Source of the DNA: an uncultured Clostridia bacterium
GTDB taxonomy: Bacteria; Bacillota; Clostridia; UMGS1810
NCBI GenBank assembly: GCA_934463165.1
Contig: CAKSJG010000004.1
Location: forward strand, 51,479 to 115,478
Direction of reading: 5' to 3'
DNA: 64,000 bases
Part shown: in pieces, positions 25,671-35,084 of the stretch
Numbering within the stretch: position 1 is the first letter of the stretch
How the letters are laid out: every line of letters starts with the position of its first letter
The notes under the pieces: model-generated
Database searches by the model: none
Told to the model about the DNA's origin: nothing
Seen by the model: only the letters and a program-made list of their open reading frames with translations
Translations under genes and position numbers: made by a program

Positions 25671-27977
25671 TCAGTTTTTAATTTCTTCCATTACAAAGGA
25701 TTCTATTACATCGCCCTCTTTAATGTCATTATAATTTTCTATGCCGATACCGCACTCATAACCCGACGCAACTTCCTTTACATCGTCTTTGAATCTGCGC
25801 AGGCTGCTGAGCACACCTTCGTGAATAACAATGTCGTCACGTACTATACGAACCTGCGAATTACGCGAAATTTTACCGTCGATTACATAGCCGCCGGCAA
25901 TGGAGCCTACACCGCTTACCTTAAATACGTTTCTGACCTCGGCATGACCGAGAACAACCTCTTTAAACTTGGGCGCAAGCATACCATTCATAGCTGCCTC
26001 TATTTCTTCTATGGCATTGTAAATTACGCGGTAGAGTCTGATATCTACATCGTTTCTCTTTGCGCTGTCCATGGCTCCGCTTGCCGGTCTTACATTGAAG
26101 CCGACTATGATTGCATTTGAAGCTGCCGCAAGCATAACATCGGATTCCGTTACACCGCCCACACCACCGTGGATACAGTTGACTCTGACCTCATCGTTTG
26201 AAAGCTTTGAAAGCGACTGCTTAACAGCTTCAACAGAACCCTGTACATCGGCTTTAACTATAATATTGAGGTCTTTAACCTCACCCTGCTGTATCTGATT
26301 AAACAAATCGTCAAGAGAAACTGCATTTCTTGACTGAAGCGCTTCTTCTTTGATCTTGTCTTTTCTTTTTTCAACAACATCACGCGCTTTTCTCTCGTCA
26401 TCAACGGCATAGAATGTATCTCCTCCCTCGGGAACATCGCCGAGACCGATTATCTCAACAGGAACGGATGGTCCCGCTTTTTTAACCTTAATGCCCCTGT
26501 CGTCTACCATTGCTCTGACTCTGCCGACTGCCGTGCCCGCAACGATAATATCGCCTATCTTAAGGGTACCGTTTTGAACAAGCACCGTCGCAACCGGACC
26601 TCTGCCCTTATCGAGACGCGCTTCGATAACGGTACCTTTTGCACGTCTGTTGGGATTTGCTTTAAGCTCTTTCATATCGGCTACGAGAGTAACCATTTCA
26701 AGAAGCTCATCAATGTTTTTGTTAAATTTAGCTGAAATCGGAACACAGATCGTATTTCCGCCCCATTCTTCGGGAACAAGGTCATATTCTGTAAGCTCCT
26801 GTTTTATTTTATCGGGGTTTGCTCCCTCTTTATCAATTTTGTTAATTGCCACGATTATCGTAACGCCGGCAGCCTTAGCATGGTTAATTGCCTCAACAGT
26901 CTGCGGCATTATACCATCATCGGCGGCAACAACCAAAATAGCGACATCCGTCACCTGAGCACCACGCATACGCATTGCCGTAAAGGCTTCGTGACCCGGT
27001 GTATCGAGAAATGTTATTTTCTTATCGCCGACTCTTACGCGGTAAGCACCGATGTGCTGCGTTATACCGCCTGCCTCTTTTGCAATAACGTTGGTATTGC
27101 GGATCGTATCGAGAAGTGAAGTCTTACCGTGGTCAACGTGCCCCATAACGACAACAACCGGAGATCTCGGCTGAAGCTGCTCGGGTTTATCTTCAACATC
27201 GTTAAACAGACGGTCCTCATCTGTTATTATAACCTCTTTTTCAATCTTAAATCCGCCGAGATCCTCTGCAATGAGAGCTGCGGTGTCATAGTCTATGTTT
27301 TGACTGATATTTGCCATTATTCCGAGTTCAAACAGTTTTTTAACAACCGCCGTTGCCGGAACATTCAGGCGCGATGCAAATTCGCCGACGGATATTTCAT
27401 CGGGAACCAAAACAACCGACGGCTCTTTGGGTTTTTCCTGTTTTTTAGGCTTTTTGGCAGACGCGGCAATATCTTTTTCAATCTTTTTCGGCGGGTTATT
27501 TTTCTTGATTTTTTGCTTCTTCTGAGCTTTGCCCTCAACCTTATCGATATCGACAAGCTCTTCAATCTTTCCGGTATCGAGCTTTTCAAGATCGACATTG
27601 TTTTGTCTTGTATCAACAACGGTTCTGTTATTTTCTTTTTTAATTTCAAGGCTTTCAGCGTCAAATTCTTCGGCTTCATCCTTTTCGGTGTGTTTTTTAG
27701 CCTTTTTTTCTTTTGCGTCGGTATTTTCTTTTTTACCCTCCGCTGCTTCTTTTTCAAGCTTCAATTTTTCGTAATACTGTTCAATGGTATCTCCCTGATC
27801 GTATTTGTTCATGTAATACGTCAGGATTATATCGATATCTTTGAGTTCAAGAACAGTCATATGGTTTTTAACCTCAACTCCGTATTTCGCAAGAAGTGCA
27901 ATAAGATCCTTACTTGATACATTTATGCTCTTTGAAATTTCATGGACTCTCGGATTAACATTTTTAACCTTAGCCAT
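25671..27977 (-). CDS. infB: Translation initiation factor IF-2
   Basis: 768 residues. The N-terminal IF2_N segment (VNPRVHEISKSINVSSKDLIALL) is followed by a Lys/Glu-rich linker (about 60-185) and a second IF2_N. The GTPase domain has G1 GHVDHGKTS, DTPGHEAF and NKIDK. Domains II to IV bind initiator tRNA and the ribosome. The ATG at 27977 is preferred to a GTG twelve bases earlier that overlaps ylxQ. The long opposite-strand frames in this region are composition artefacts of the charged linker. Confidence 0.97.
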   Translation of the reverse strand: MAKVKNVNPRVHEISKSINVSSKDLIALLAKYGVEVKNHMTVLELKDIDIILTYYMNKYDQGDTIEQYYEKLKLEKEAAEGKKENTDAKEKKAKKHTEKDEAEEFDAESLEIKKENNRTVVDTRQNNVDLEKLDTGKIEELVDIDKVEGKAQKKQKIKKNNPPKKIEKDIAASAKKPKKQEKPKEPSVVLVPDEISVGEFASRLNVPATAVVKKLFELGIMANISQNIDYDTAALIAEDLGGFKIEKEVIITDEDRLFNDVEDKPEQLQPRSPVVVVMGHVDHGKTSLLDTIRNTNVIAKEAGGITQHIGAYRVRVGDKKITFLDTPGHEAFTAMRMRGAQVTDVAILVVAADDGIMPQTVEAINHAKAAGVTIIVAINKIDKEGANPDKIKQELTEYDLVPEEWGGNTICVPISAKFNKNIDELLEMVTLVADMKELKANPNRRAKGTVIEARLDKGRGPVATVLVQNGTLKIGDIIVAGTAVGRVRAMVDDRGIKVKKAGPSVPVEIIGLGDVPEGGDTFYAVDDERKARDVVEKRKDKIKEEALQSRNAVSLDDLFNQIQQGEVKDLNIIVKADVQGSVEAVKQSLSKLSNDEVRVNCIHGGVGGVTESDVMLAAASNAIIVGFNVRPASGAMDSAKRNDVDIRLYRVIYNAIEEIEAAMNGMLAPKFKEVVLGHAEVRNVFKVSGVGSIAGGYVIDGKISRNSQVRIVRDDIVIHEGVLSSLRRFKDDVKEVASGYECGIGIENYNDIKEGDVIESFVMEEIKN

Positions 27978-27981
27978 ACAA

Positions 27982-28317
27982 TCACTCACTTTCTTTATTA
28001 TTTGCCTTGATATGTTTTATAATATTCCGCGCAAAACCGTCATCATTTACCGACAGCGCCGCATTAAAATCATTGCCCACTGCCTTGCCGAGTGTTTCTT
28101 TGTCTGCCGCTTTGCAGCAATACACACCGTAATATTTGCAGCTGTTTTCAATACTTTTTTCCGTGTTCTTGCTTGCGTCCGATGCAAGCAAAACAAGTCT
28201 TGATTTGCCGATACGAATCGCATCCTTGCATGCCGCCTCACCACACGATACCTTACCGGCTCTTTTTGCAAGCCCTATAAGTCCGAATATCTTATCTATG
28301 ATGATCCCTCCATACAT
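27982..28317 (-). CDS. ylxQ: L7Ae/L30e-family RNA-binding protein (YlxQ)
   Basis: 111 residues. FGLIGLAKRAGKVSCGEAACKDAIRIGK and LVLLASDAS are typical of the kink-turn-binding L7Ae/L30e fold of YlxQ/RplGA. Placed between ylxR and infB as in Bacillus. The start is unclear. The ATG at 28317 lies inside ylxR without a good ribosome site. The family usually begins at the residue that is Ile7 here (codon ATA at 28297-28299), with GGAGGG exactly six bases before it. A rare ATA start is therefore possible. Confidence 0.88.
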   Translation of the reverse strand: MYGGIIIDKIFGLIGLAKRAGKVSCGEAACKDAIRIGKSRLVLLASDASKNTEKSIENSCKYYGVYCCKAADKETLGKAVGNDFNAALSVNDDGFARNIIKHIKANNKESE

Positions 28318-28574
28318 TCCGAACTGATAAGGCTTCTCACCTCATCGTATACAGACGGATCAACACCCGTCTTAAAGCTTCTTGAAAAGCTCTTTTTCTT
28401 TACGGCAAGATCCATGCAGGCGGTATTTTTACATATATATATTCCCCGTCCGCCGTTTTTAAAACCGAAACTTATTATTCCGTCTTTAGACATGCTTATT
28501 CGCAAAAGCTCGGATTTATTAAAGCGCCGCATGCACCCTGCACACATTCTTGTCTCTTTTTCTCTGCGTGCCAT
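28296..28574 (-). CDS. ylxR: YlxR-family RNA-binding protein (DUF448)
   Basis: 92 residues with the family signature ETRMCAGCMRRFNKSEL and GRGIYICKNTACMDLAVKKK, including Cys pairs and a basic RNA-binding loop. It is a nucleoid- or RNase P-associated regulator in some Bacillota. Located between nusA and ylxQ, its conserved site; it overlaps ylxQ by 22 nt. Confidence 0.93.
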   Translation of the reverse strand: MARREKETRMCAGCMRRFNKSELLRISMSKDGIISFGFKNGGRGIYICKNTACMDLAVKKKSFSRSFKTGVDPSVYDEVRSLISSECMEGSS

Positions 28575-28588
28575 AGTCTGAAATCACC

Positions 28589-29620
28589 TTACTGTTCGTC
28601 ACCCTTGATGTCTATTTTATAGCCGGTAAGACGAGCCGCAAGACGCGCATTCTGGCCCTCTTTGCCTATAGCGAGAGAAAGCTGATAACCGGGGACGATA
28701 ACGCTTGCTTCTTTTTCATCGGCATCGACGCTGATGCTTACAACCTCTGCCGGATTAAGACTTGCTTTTATAAACTCTGCAGGGTCTTCACTGTAACGGA
28801 CGATATCTATTTTTTCACCGCCGAGCTCATCAACAATGCTCTGAACTCTTGTTCCCTTAGCGCCTATGCATGCGCCGATGGGATCAACATTTGGGTCTTT
28901 TGACCAAACGGCTATTTTTGATCTTGAGCCCGCTTCTCTCGAAACGCTCTTTATTTCAACCGTACCGTCGGCAATTTCGGGGATCTCTTCTTCAAAGATC
29001 TTTGCGACAAGAGCCGGACGTGTTCTCGATACGGTAACAAGAGGACCTTTGGTTGTCTTTTTCACTTCCGTAACATACACCTTAAGTCTCTGGTGAAAAT
29101 CGTATTTTTCACCGGGAACCTGCTCATTCGGAGCAAGATATGCCTCGGTCTTTCCGATGTCAAGATATATGTTTCTCCTTTCGATTCTCTGAATTGTCCC
29201 GATAACAACCTTATGCTCTTTTTCGGAAAATTCATCATAAATCATGTTTCTTTCAGCTTCGCGTATTCTTTGCATAACAACCTGCTTCGCCGTCTGAGCG
29301 GCAATTCTGCCGAAATCTCCGGGAATATCTTCAATATTTACTATATCGCCTATTTCATATGATGCGCTTATCTTTCTTGCTTCGTCAAGCGCTATCTGAC
29401 TCAAATTGTCTTCAACGTCTTCGACAACTTCCTTTTGGACAAAAACCTTAACCTCGCCGCTGTCTCTGTCGATATTTACAACAACGTTATTCTGGTTTGT
29501 GTTGTAGTTTCTCTTATATGCCGAAACAAGCGCTGCATCAATCGCATCAAGAAGCACTTCTTTGCTGATATTCTTTTCTTTTTCAATTTCGTTTAAAGCA
29601 GTTAAAAATTCACTGTTCAT
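28589..29620 (-). CDS. nusA: Transcription termination/antitermination factor NusA
   Basis: 343 residues. The N-terminal RNA-polymerase-binding domain (1-125) opens LTALNEIEKEKNISKEVLLDAID. It is followed by S1 (about 130-200), then two KH domains with GACIGAKGTRVQSIVDELGGEKIDIV and LAIGKEGQNARLAARLTGYKIDI. There are no C-terminal acidic repeats, as normal for Gram-positive NusA. It modulates pausing and termination. 37 nt after rimP. Confidence 0.97.
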   Translation of the reverse strand: MNSEFLTALNEIEKEKNISKEVLLDAIDAALVSAYKRNYNTNQNNVVVNIDRDSGEVKVFVQKEVVEDVEDNLSQIALDEARKISASYEIGDIVNIEDIPGDFGRIAAQTAKQVVMQRIREAERNMIYDEFSEKEHKVVIGTIQRIERRNIYLDIGKTEAYLAPNEQVPGEKYDFHQRLKVYVTEVKKTTKGPLVTVSRTRPALVAKIFEEEIPEIADGTVEIKSVSREAGSRSKIAVWSKDPNVDPIGACIGAKGTRVQSIVDELGGEKIDIVRYSEDPAEFIKASLNPAEVVSISVDADEKEASVIVPGYQLSLAIGKEGQNARLAARLTGYKIDIKGDEQ

Positions 29621-29657
29621 TTTCTTAACCCATTCCCTTCAATATATTTAAAATACA

Positions 29658-30131
29658 TTACCAAACTACGGAAAGTCGTATACTTGACGTATCTTTTTTG
29701 TCAATTTGTTTTTGCTCACCGTCTATTTCAACGGTGATATTGCCGCCGTCCGCTCCGATCAGCTTTGCGGTAACGGATTTGCTGCCGTTATACGGTTTGT
29801 AAAAACCGATGTCGATATCCCTGCCGGCAAAACGTTTAAAATCACTCTCTCTTTTAAGCTCGCGGTCAATTCCCGGTGATGTAACCTCAAGCACGTATGC
29901 CCGAGGTATCGGGTCTGAAACGTCAAGCTCATCACTTAATGCGCGGCTTACATTTTCACACATGTCGATCGATACTCCGCCGTCCGAATCGTCTTCAACA
30001 TCAAGAATGACTCTCAGAACATAATCGGCTCCCTCTTTTTTAAATTCAACATCATAAACAAAACACCCGTTTTGCTGCGCATACAAGTCGGCAGTCTGCT
30101 TTACCGCCTCACATATCTCTTTAGCAGTCAC
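29658..30131 (-). CDS. rimP: Ribosome maturation factor RimP
   Basis: 157 residues with the RimP core: DVEFKKEGADYVLRVILD, GVSIDMCENVSRALSDELD and YVLEVTSPGIDRELK, then an SH3-like C-terminal domain. It is needed for 30S assembly. The start is GTG (30131), with GGAGATGATAC upstream. First gene of the nine-gene translation and RNA operon. Confidence 0.95.
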   Translation of the reverse strand: MTAKEICEAVKQTADLYAQQNGCFVYDVEFKKEGADYVLRVILDVEDDSDGGVSIDMCENVSRALSDELDVSDPIPRAYVLEVTSPGIDRELKRESDFKRFAGRDIDIGFYKPYNGSKSVTAKLIGADGGNITVEIDGEQKQIDKKDTSSIRLSVVW

Positions 30132-30277
30132 TGTATCATCTCCTCAAATAAAGCGAAAACACGCGCTCTAAACTGTTGCGTTAATACCCGAACATATTCA
30201 AAAAAAAATAAAATTATACCCTAACCGCGATGCCTATAATTTGTGTTTGGATATTAACGTGTGTTTAATAATTAATA

Positions 30278-30303
30278 CAAAAGAGTGGGCGCAAACCCAC
30301 TCT
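30278..30303 (-). terminator. Terminator between the GH31/LRR genes and rimP
   Basis: AGAGTGGG pairs with CCCACTCT around a 6-nt loop, followed on the minus strand by TTTT. The rest of 30132-30504 holds no gene, only a short piece of the dispersed repeat at 30418-30440 (GGTTAGGGTATGCTTTT, also at 3387-3403). Confidence 0.75.
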
Positions 30304-30504
30304 CCTATGATGAATATTCATTAACTTTTCATATTATATCATAAACCCAACATAAATGCAAGTACTTTTTTAAAAATTTAACATTTTATAAAATTTTTCG
30401 CAAAAAGAACATTTGCAGTAGGGTTAGGGTATGCTTTTCAGAGAGTATCAGTATACGAACACATATTCCGAAATCATACACACACTTCGTTGAATTTTTA
30501 TGTG

Positions 30505-30735
30505 CTAAAATTCTCTGCAATATATAAATGCATCCGGGGCAAGCATTGCCATAGTTTCCGGGATATCAAAATAAGACGCCTGCCTTGCACGGGAATAAAA
30601 CAAAAGAGAGGTCATATCTTTGCTATATAAAACACCTGTCTCATCGTCTGCCGAATAATATGCTTTGCCCATATATTCAAGATTTTTCGGAAGTGTAATA
30701 TTCTTCAGCACTTTTCCCACTATCGCTTCACTGCC
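30505..30735 (-). pseudogene. C-terminal fragment of a BspA-like leucine-rich-repeat protein
   Basis: About 75 codons. GKVLKNITLPKNLEYMG is a typical LRR_5 repeat of secreted BspA-type proteins, and the rest (to DAFIYCREF) resembles a second, partial repeat. There is no signal peptide, and the frame runs back to FGSEAIV and then to a stop almost at the end of the GH31 gene. A GTG at 30720 could start a 71-residue peptide, but the piece looks like the tail of a lost gene. Confidence 0.55.
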
Positions 30736-30738
30736 AAA

Positions 30739-32901
30739 TTAATATTTAATTTTGTATACGGCTTCCTGCGCTTCATGAACATCCGCCGGAAGCGTAAACA
30801 CTGCAAACCTGCCGTCATATTCAAAATCAATCTCATTTTCACCGAGCAAAACAGCTGTCGGCTTTTTGCCGTTTATCTTAACTGTCATGTCATTTACGGG
30901 CTGCATCCTCTTTATTTCGGGAATACTGTTCATTGCCCTGTCATGGCCGTTATCCGGTCTGCCGGGGAAGTCGCCGCTTCTTTTGCACACGGTGAGCGTA
31001 AAGCCGCCGTCGGATGAATCGGTCATTTTTATAAGAGTCTCGGCATATATTCCCTTTTCATAATCAAACGTAAATCCGTCGTCCTCATAAAGAGTAAATT
31101 CGCCGTCAGCACCGGGGTAAGCATTTATAATATAATCATGCTGTTTTTCAAGGATATATTTCTGCGGTTTCATTGTGACAAATACGCTGCCCTCTCTGAC
31201 AAGAAGCGCTCCGCCCATGCCATCGGGGATTTCATATTTAACATCGCCCTCATATACTCTGCCGGTAATATAATCCGTCCATTTTCCGTCAGGGAGAGTG
31301 AGGTTCATGTCAAATGCGCCGACAAGCAATTTATCACCCAGCATATATTCATTTTTGACATTGTCAAATTTATCGGTTCCCTCAAATTCAAGCGCAAGAG
31401 GTCTGAGGATTGCAATTCCTGTTTTGTTTGCAATATGAGCCATGGTGTAGATATACGGTACAAGGCTTGAACGGAAATTTGAATAAAAGCGAATCATTTC
31501 TTCCGTTTTCGGGTTCAAAAACCAAGGATATCTCCAGTTGGACCAGCAGAAATACTGCGCCCACGGAGTTAAAAATCCGTAGTGAATAGCTTCGGGGTGC
31601 TGTATGTCTATATCGCACGATGCGTTTGAATGACCGCACATAGCATAGTTCATAAGAGAAACAAGCGTTGCAAAACCGCCTCCCGTATCGCCTGCCCACG
31701 TTGCCGCAAAGCGCTGCGTGCCGGTATATGCGCCGGATGTGTAGAGAAGAAGCCTGCGGTCGGTATATTCTCTGAAGCCCTGCTGGAGCTGTTTTGAAAG
31801 TATTACGGGGTATACGTTATGCACTTCCGCATCCTTATATTTGCCGCCCCAGAGCCTGTCGGGGTGAGCTATTATCTGATTTGCGCCGTCACATTTAAAA
31901 GCCGCGGCGCCGTTATCGACAAACTTTTTCAAATGTTCAAACCACGGTTCATCGGGCTTTGTGTTTGGATCCATTCTTATTTCGGACGAAAAATGCTCGT
32001 CTTTAATCATGGCTTTATCGTCAAATGCAGTCGTTTTATCTTCTTTAAAGCTCTCGTCCTCTTTATAAAAAAGGTCATATTCCGTGCAGAGCCAAAGGCT
32101 TAGCTGCATACCCATTTCTCTCATGGGATATAAAAATGTCATAAAGCTCGACGTGTTTTCTTCTTCCCATATCGGAAGCGGAAAAAGATTCTTATTCCAT
32201 TTCTTTTCGGTTGAATAGTCATAATGTTTTTCCATCCAGCTCGGTTCAAGACCCATAACATCGCATGCTATTCCGCGGTCTCGCATGGTTCTGATATCCC
32301 ACAAAAAGCTTCGTGCATCGGTCTCCTCGTTCTGAACAAAAGTGAGACCGTAGGCAAATTTCGGAAGCATTATCGGTCTGCCGGTTACAGCCGTAACCTT
32401 TCCTATGATATCCTTAAGACTGCTGCCGCCGAAAATATAAAAGTCAATATTTCCGCCGTTTGTCTCTATCGTGATCGCGTCTTTATCTGTCTTTGCGCAG
32501 TCTATAACGCTGTGATATGTACAGTTCAGCACAAATCCCCAGCCGCCCGAGCTCAAAAGCACCGTCATTGGGCCGTATGCTCTTATGTTTTCAATAAAAA
32601 CGTCTGCTCTTGTGCCTCTTATCATCACGTTTTCACGCGTTGCGTCACCGAGACCGAAGAGACGTTCATCCTTTTCAAGGGAGATTTTAATTCTGAATCC
32701 CGATGTCATATGCTTGGTCTGAATTTCAACCGTCTTTTCTTCCGCATCAAAGTAAACCTTTCCGTCCGATTGCCTGCACACATTGTCGGCTTCACATTCG
32801 GAATCGGGGGTTAAAATCCCGTAACGATAAAGCATTGACGCTTCCCGATCACCTTCATATACGTGATATGAACCGTCACCTGTTTTTATAATATTTAGCA
32901 C
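30739..32901 (-). CDS. Glycoside hydrolase family 31 (alpha-glucosidase/alpha-xylosidase type)
   Basis: 720 residues without a signal peptide, hence cytoplasmic. Domain order is an N-terminal beta-sandwich (to about 175), a TIM barrel, then beta domains. The likely nucleophile Asp is in AAFKCDGAN (about 338) and the acid/base Asp in WAGDTGGG (about 405). DGW/KTDF forms of the classical subgroups are absent, so the specificity (alpha-glucoside, xyloside or galactoside) is open. Start: GGAGGAG touches the ATG at 32907, so the GTG at 32901, eight bases from GGAGG, is more likely. It has its own promoter and lies downstream of an AraC gene and a mannonate dehydratase. Confidence 0.88.
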   Translation of the reverse strand: MLNIIKTGDGSYHVYEGDREASMLYRYGILTPDSECEADNVCRQSDGKVYFDAEEKTVEIQTKHMTSGFRIKISLEKDERLFGLGDATRENVMIRGTRADVFIENIRAYGPMTVLLSSGGWGFVLNCTYHSVIDCAKTDKDAITIETNGGNIDFYIFGGSSLKDIIGKVTAVTGRPIMLPKFAYGLTFVQNEETDARSFLWDIRTMRDRGIACDVMGLEPSWMEKHYDYSTEKKWNKNLFPLPIWEEENTSSFMTFLYPMREMGMQLSLWLCTEYDLFYKEDESFKEDKTTAFDDKAMIKDEHFSSEIRMDPNTKPDEPWFEHLKKFVDNGAAAFKCDGANQIIAHPDRLWGGKYKDAEVHNVYPVILSKQLQQGFREYTDRRLLLYTSGAYTGTQRFAATWAGDTGGGFATLVSLMNYAMCGHSNASCDIDIQHPEAIHYGFLTPWAQYFCWSNWRYPWFLNPKTEEMIRFYSNFRSSLVPYIYTMAHIANKTGIAILRPLALEFEGTDKFDNVKNEYMLGDKLLVGAFDMNLTLPDGKWTDYITGRVYEGDVKYEIPDGMGGALLVREGSVFVTMKPQKYILEKQHDYIINAYPGADGEFTLYEDDGFTFDYEKGIYAETLIKMTDSSDGGFTLTVCKRSGDFPGRPDNGHDRAMNSIPEIKRMQPVNDMTVKINGKKPTAVLLGENEIDFEYDGRFAVFTLPADVHEAQEAVYKIKY

Positions 32902-32934
32902 TTGCATCTCCTCCGTAAATATGTTTATATCGGT

Positions 32935-32963
32935 ATATTACACTATATAAAATCCGTTGTCAA
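32935..32963 (-). promoter_or_regulatory. Promoter of the GH31 gene
   Basis: TTGACA, 17-bp spacer, TAATAT on the minus strand, just upstream of the GH31 ribosome site. Confidence 0.7.
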
Positions 32964-32999
32964 TACCGAATCGGTCTTTTTTTACGGCATTTTGGACAC

Positions 33000-33773
33000 T
33001 TAGTAACTATTATTATACTTTTTATTCCATTTGTTATATTCCGACGGCTTAATGCCGTAATGCTTTTTAAAAACCACTGAAAAATATTTTTCATTTTCAA
33101 ATCCGCATCGCGCGGCAACCTCTTTTATGGAAAAATACCCCGTTTCAATAAGAGACGCGGCATGCTCCATTCTCTTTTCCGCCAGATATGCACACGGTGA
33201 AATGCCGAAACGTTCTTTGAATTTTTTCCTTAGATATGTTGCGCTCATGTTGAATTTGCCGTTGAGGTCTTCTATTCCGAAATAAAAATCGTGTATGTGT
33301 TTTTCTATAATACATGCCATTCGCTGTGCGGTATCATATTTTTCATCGGTTTCGTCTTCAAAGCATATTTCGGAGCATATGCGCATAAGATATTCGTTGC
33401 ATTTATACCTGTATCCTAAGCCTTTGTTATTCCATGCTTCAAGAATTCTCGCAAAGTATTTTTCATACTTTGAATAATCCGACGGATAAAACACTCTGAT
33501 GCCATCAGCAGGAATAGGATTCGGCATAAAATGGATAACCTTCATGCTGTCACCATCCGATATGCGCGTATAATCCACATAAGCCGGCACAAGCAAAATA
33601 CTGTGTTTGCCGACTTCAAGGGTATTTTTTTCGGTTTCAATGCATGCTGTCGAATCCTTCCTGTATGAAATCGCCCAAAAAGATCTGCCCTCGTTAAATG
33701 TAGTTCTCGGGCTTTCTTTATAATCCAGAACATCAATAACATTTGCCGAAAAAACGTCTACATCAAAAAACAT
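33000..33773 (-). CDS. AraC-family transcriptional regulator
   Basis: 257 residues. The N-terminal half is a cupin-like ligand domain (1-150). The C-terminal AraC HTH pair covers about 155-257: FNMSATYLRKKFKERFGISPCAYLAEKRMEHAASLI, then IKEVAARCGFENEKYFSVVFKKHYGIKPSEYN. The ATG at 33773 follows GGTGAT and is preferred to an ATG 15 bases earlier. It lies between uxuA-like and GH31 genes and probably senses a sugar from their pathway. This is inference from position. Confidence 0.88.
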   Translation of the reverse strand: MFFDVDVFSANVIDVLDYKESPRTTFNEGRSFWAISYRKDSTACIETEKNTLEVGKHSILLVPAYVDYTRISDGDSMKVIHFMPNPIPADGIRVFYPSDYSKYEKYFARILEAWNNKGLGYRYKCNEYLMRICSEICFEDETDEKYDTAQRMACIIEKHIHDFYFGIEDLNGKFNMSATYLRKKFKERFGISPCAYLAEKRMEHAASLIETGYFSIKEVAARCGFENEKYFSVVFKKHYGIKPSEYNKWNKKYNNSY

Positions 33774-33862
33774 AATATCACCACACATATTATTTGTTTA
33801 TTTAAGTGTAAATATTTGAGTACACTCAATAAATACATATACTCGCAGCCGATACGTAAATT

Positions 33863-34804
33863 TCAGTCCGCTGCCTCAATCAAACCCTTAAGATAACCTA
33901 TTGCAAATAAACGTCCGAGAGCGTCGTACCCTGCAACAGTTGACTTTTCACCCGCCATTGTGGGCACGTGATCCACCCTTACGGGAACATCAATGCCGCA
34001 CTCTTTGTAAAGACTCATGATTTTCGCCATGTCTATAGCGCCGTTATCGTGAAATGTTTCATGAAATTTATATTTGTTTCCGACTGCATTTCTGAAATGA
34101 ATAAATTTTATCTTATCGGCAAAATGCGGAATAACCTTAAAAATGTCCTCACCCATCATAAGATAAGTCGCCTGACACATGGTGATTCCGAGGTTATCGG
34201 ACTTAACGGTATTTATCGCTCTGTCTATATTTTTTGCGCTGATCATTATTCTCGATACATCTCCGAGTTTTTCAACCGGGGGATCATCGGGGTGAAGCGC
34301 AAGATTGATGTTATATTTTTCGGCATGAGGGATAACCGCATTTATAAAATACATGTAATTATCCCAAAGCTTTTCGGCGCTTATCTCCTTATCGCCGGGG
34401 GTGAAATCGTCCATGTCAAATCCCGTCACCAGTGCGCCGCCCCTTTCGCGGATGTCGCTTGAAGTACGCAGCCAGCCAATGTGCGCCATGAAGTTAAAAC
34501 AAATGGTATGTATGCCGAATTTTGCCATAATCGGAAACATATTAATAACCTTTTGTATGCACTCGTCTCTTTTTTCATCACCGATTTTTATATGGTCATG
34601 CAGGTTGTTCGGCATAGGCTCTATAATTATCGGTTTAATTCCGAAATCGGTAAAAGAATCATAAACCTTTTGCCAGTGAGATATATCCTCTATATCAAAA
34701 TCATCGGTTTCGGGCAGTCTTATAACTGCATTTTCCACTCCGCATTGCTTTGCAAAATCCCAGCAGATATCGTGTGTACTTGTTAAATAATCCGTCAAAA
34801 TCAT
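33863..34804 (-). CDS. uxuA: Mannonate dehydratase (UxuA family)
   Basis: 313 residues of xylose-isomerase-like TIM barrel. NLALHPDDPP is the UxuA hallmark, and IKFIHFRN and later DHVPTMAG carry further metal ligands. UxuA removes water from D-mannonate to give 2-keto-3-deoxygluconate in glucuronate breakdown, as released from glucuronoxylan. It is somewhat shorter than the usual 350-390. GGAG lies eight bases before the ATG at 34804, and there is a full consensus promoter upstream. The partner enzymes (uxaC, uxuB, kdgK) are not in the window. A related role on another sugar acid is possible. Confidence 0.85.
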   Translation of the reverse strand: MILTDYLTSTHDICWDFAKQCGVENAVIRLPETDDFDIEDISHWQKVYDSFTDFGIKPIIIEPMPNNLHDHIKIGDEKRDECIQKVINMFPIMAKFGIHTICFNFMAHIGWLRTSSDIRERGGALVTGFDMDDFTPGDKEISAEKLWDNYMYFINAVIPHAEKYNINLALHPDDPPVEKLGDVSRIMISAKNIDRAINTVKSDNLGITMCQATYLMMGEDIFKVIPHFADKIKFIHFRNAVGNKYKFHETFHDNGAIDMAKIMSLYKECGIDVPVRVDHVPTMAGEKSTVAGYDALGRLFAIGYLKGLIEAAD

Positions 34805-34833
34805 GTGTATCACTCCATAATAATATTAAATAT

Positions 34834-34862
34834 ATTATAACATTACGCATACTTTATGTCAA
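34834..34862 (-). promoter_or_regulatory. Consensus promoter of the mannonate dehydratase gene
   Basis: TTGACA, 17-bp spacer, TATAAT on the minus strand. Confidence 0.88.
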
Positions 34863-34984
34863 TTAAAACGGATCATATGGTATAAAAAACAAATGAATTT
34901 AAAAGAAAAACATATAATGTTATCGTATGCGCTGTTATAATTTAGAATTTGTTTTGAAATTTTAACCTTTATCAATATTTTAAC

Positions 34985-35013
34985 TTGTTTTTTGGTTAGT
35001 TTAATGTTAAAAT
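34985..35013 (+). promoter_or_regulatory. Probable promoter of the GH10 gene
   Basis: TTGTTT, 17-bp spacer, TAAAAT, about 70 bases before the start codon. Confidence 0.5.
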
Positions 35014-35084
35014 TTGAACATGGAAATATCACAAATGCATTTTATATAAATTTTAATTTACATATTCTAAAAGGAGAGAAAAAA

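Noticed and set aside
27129..27917. 262-codon plus-strand frame opposite infB
   Set aside because: Phe-rich composition from the complement of the Lys/Glu linker. infB on the other strand is certain.
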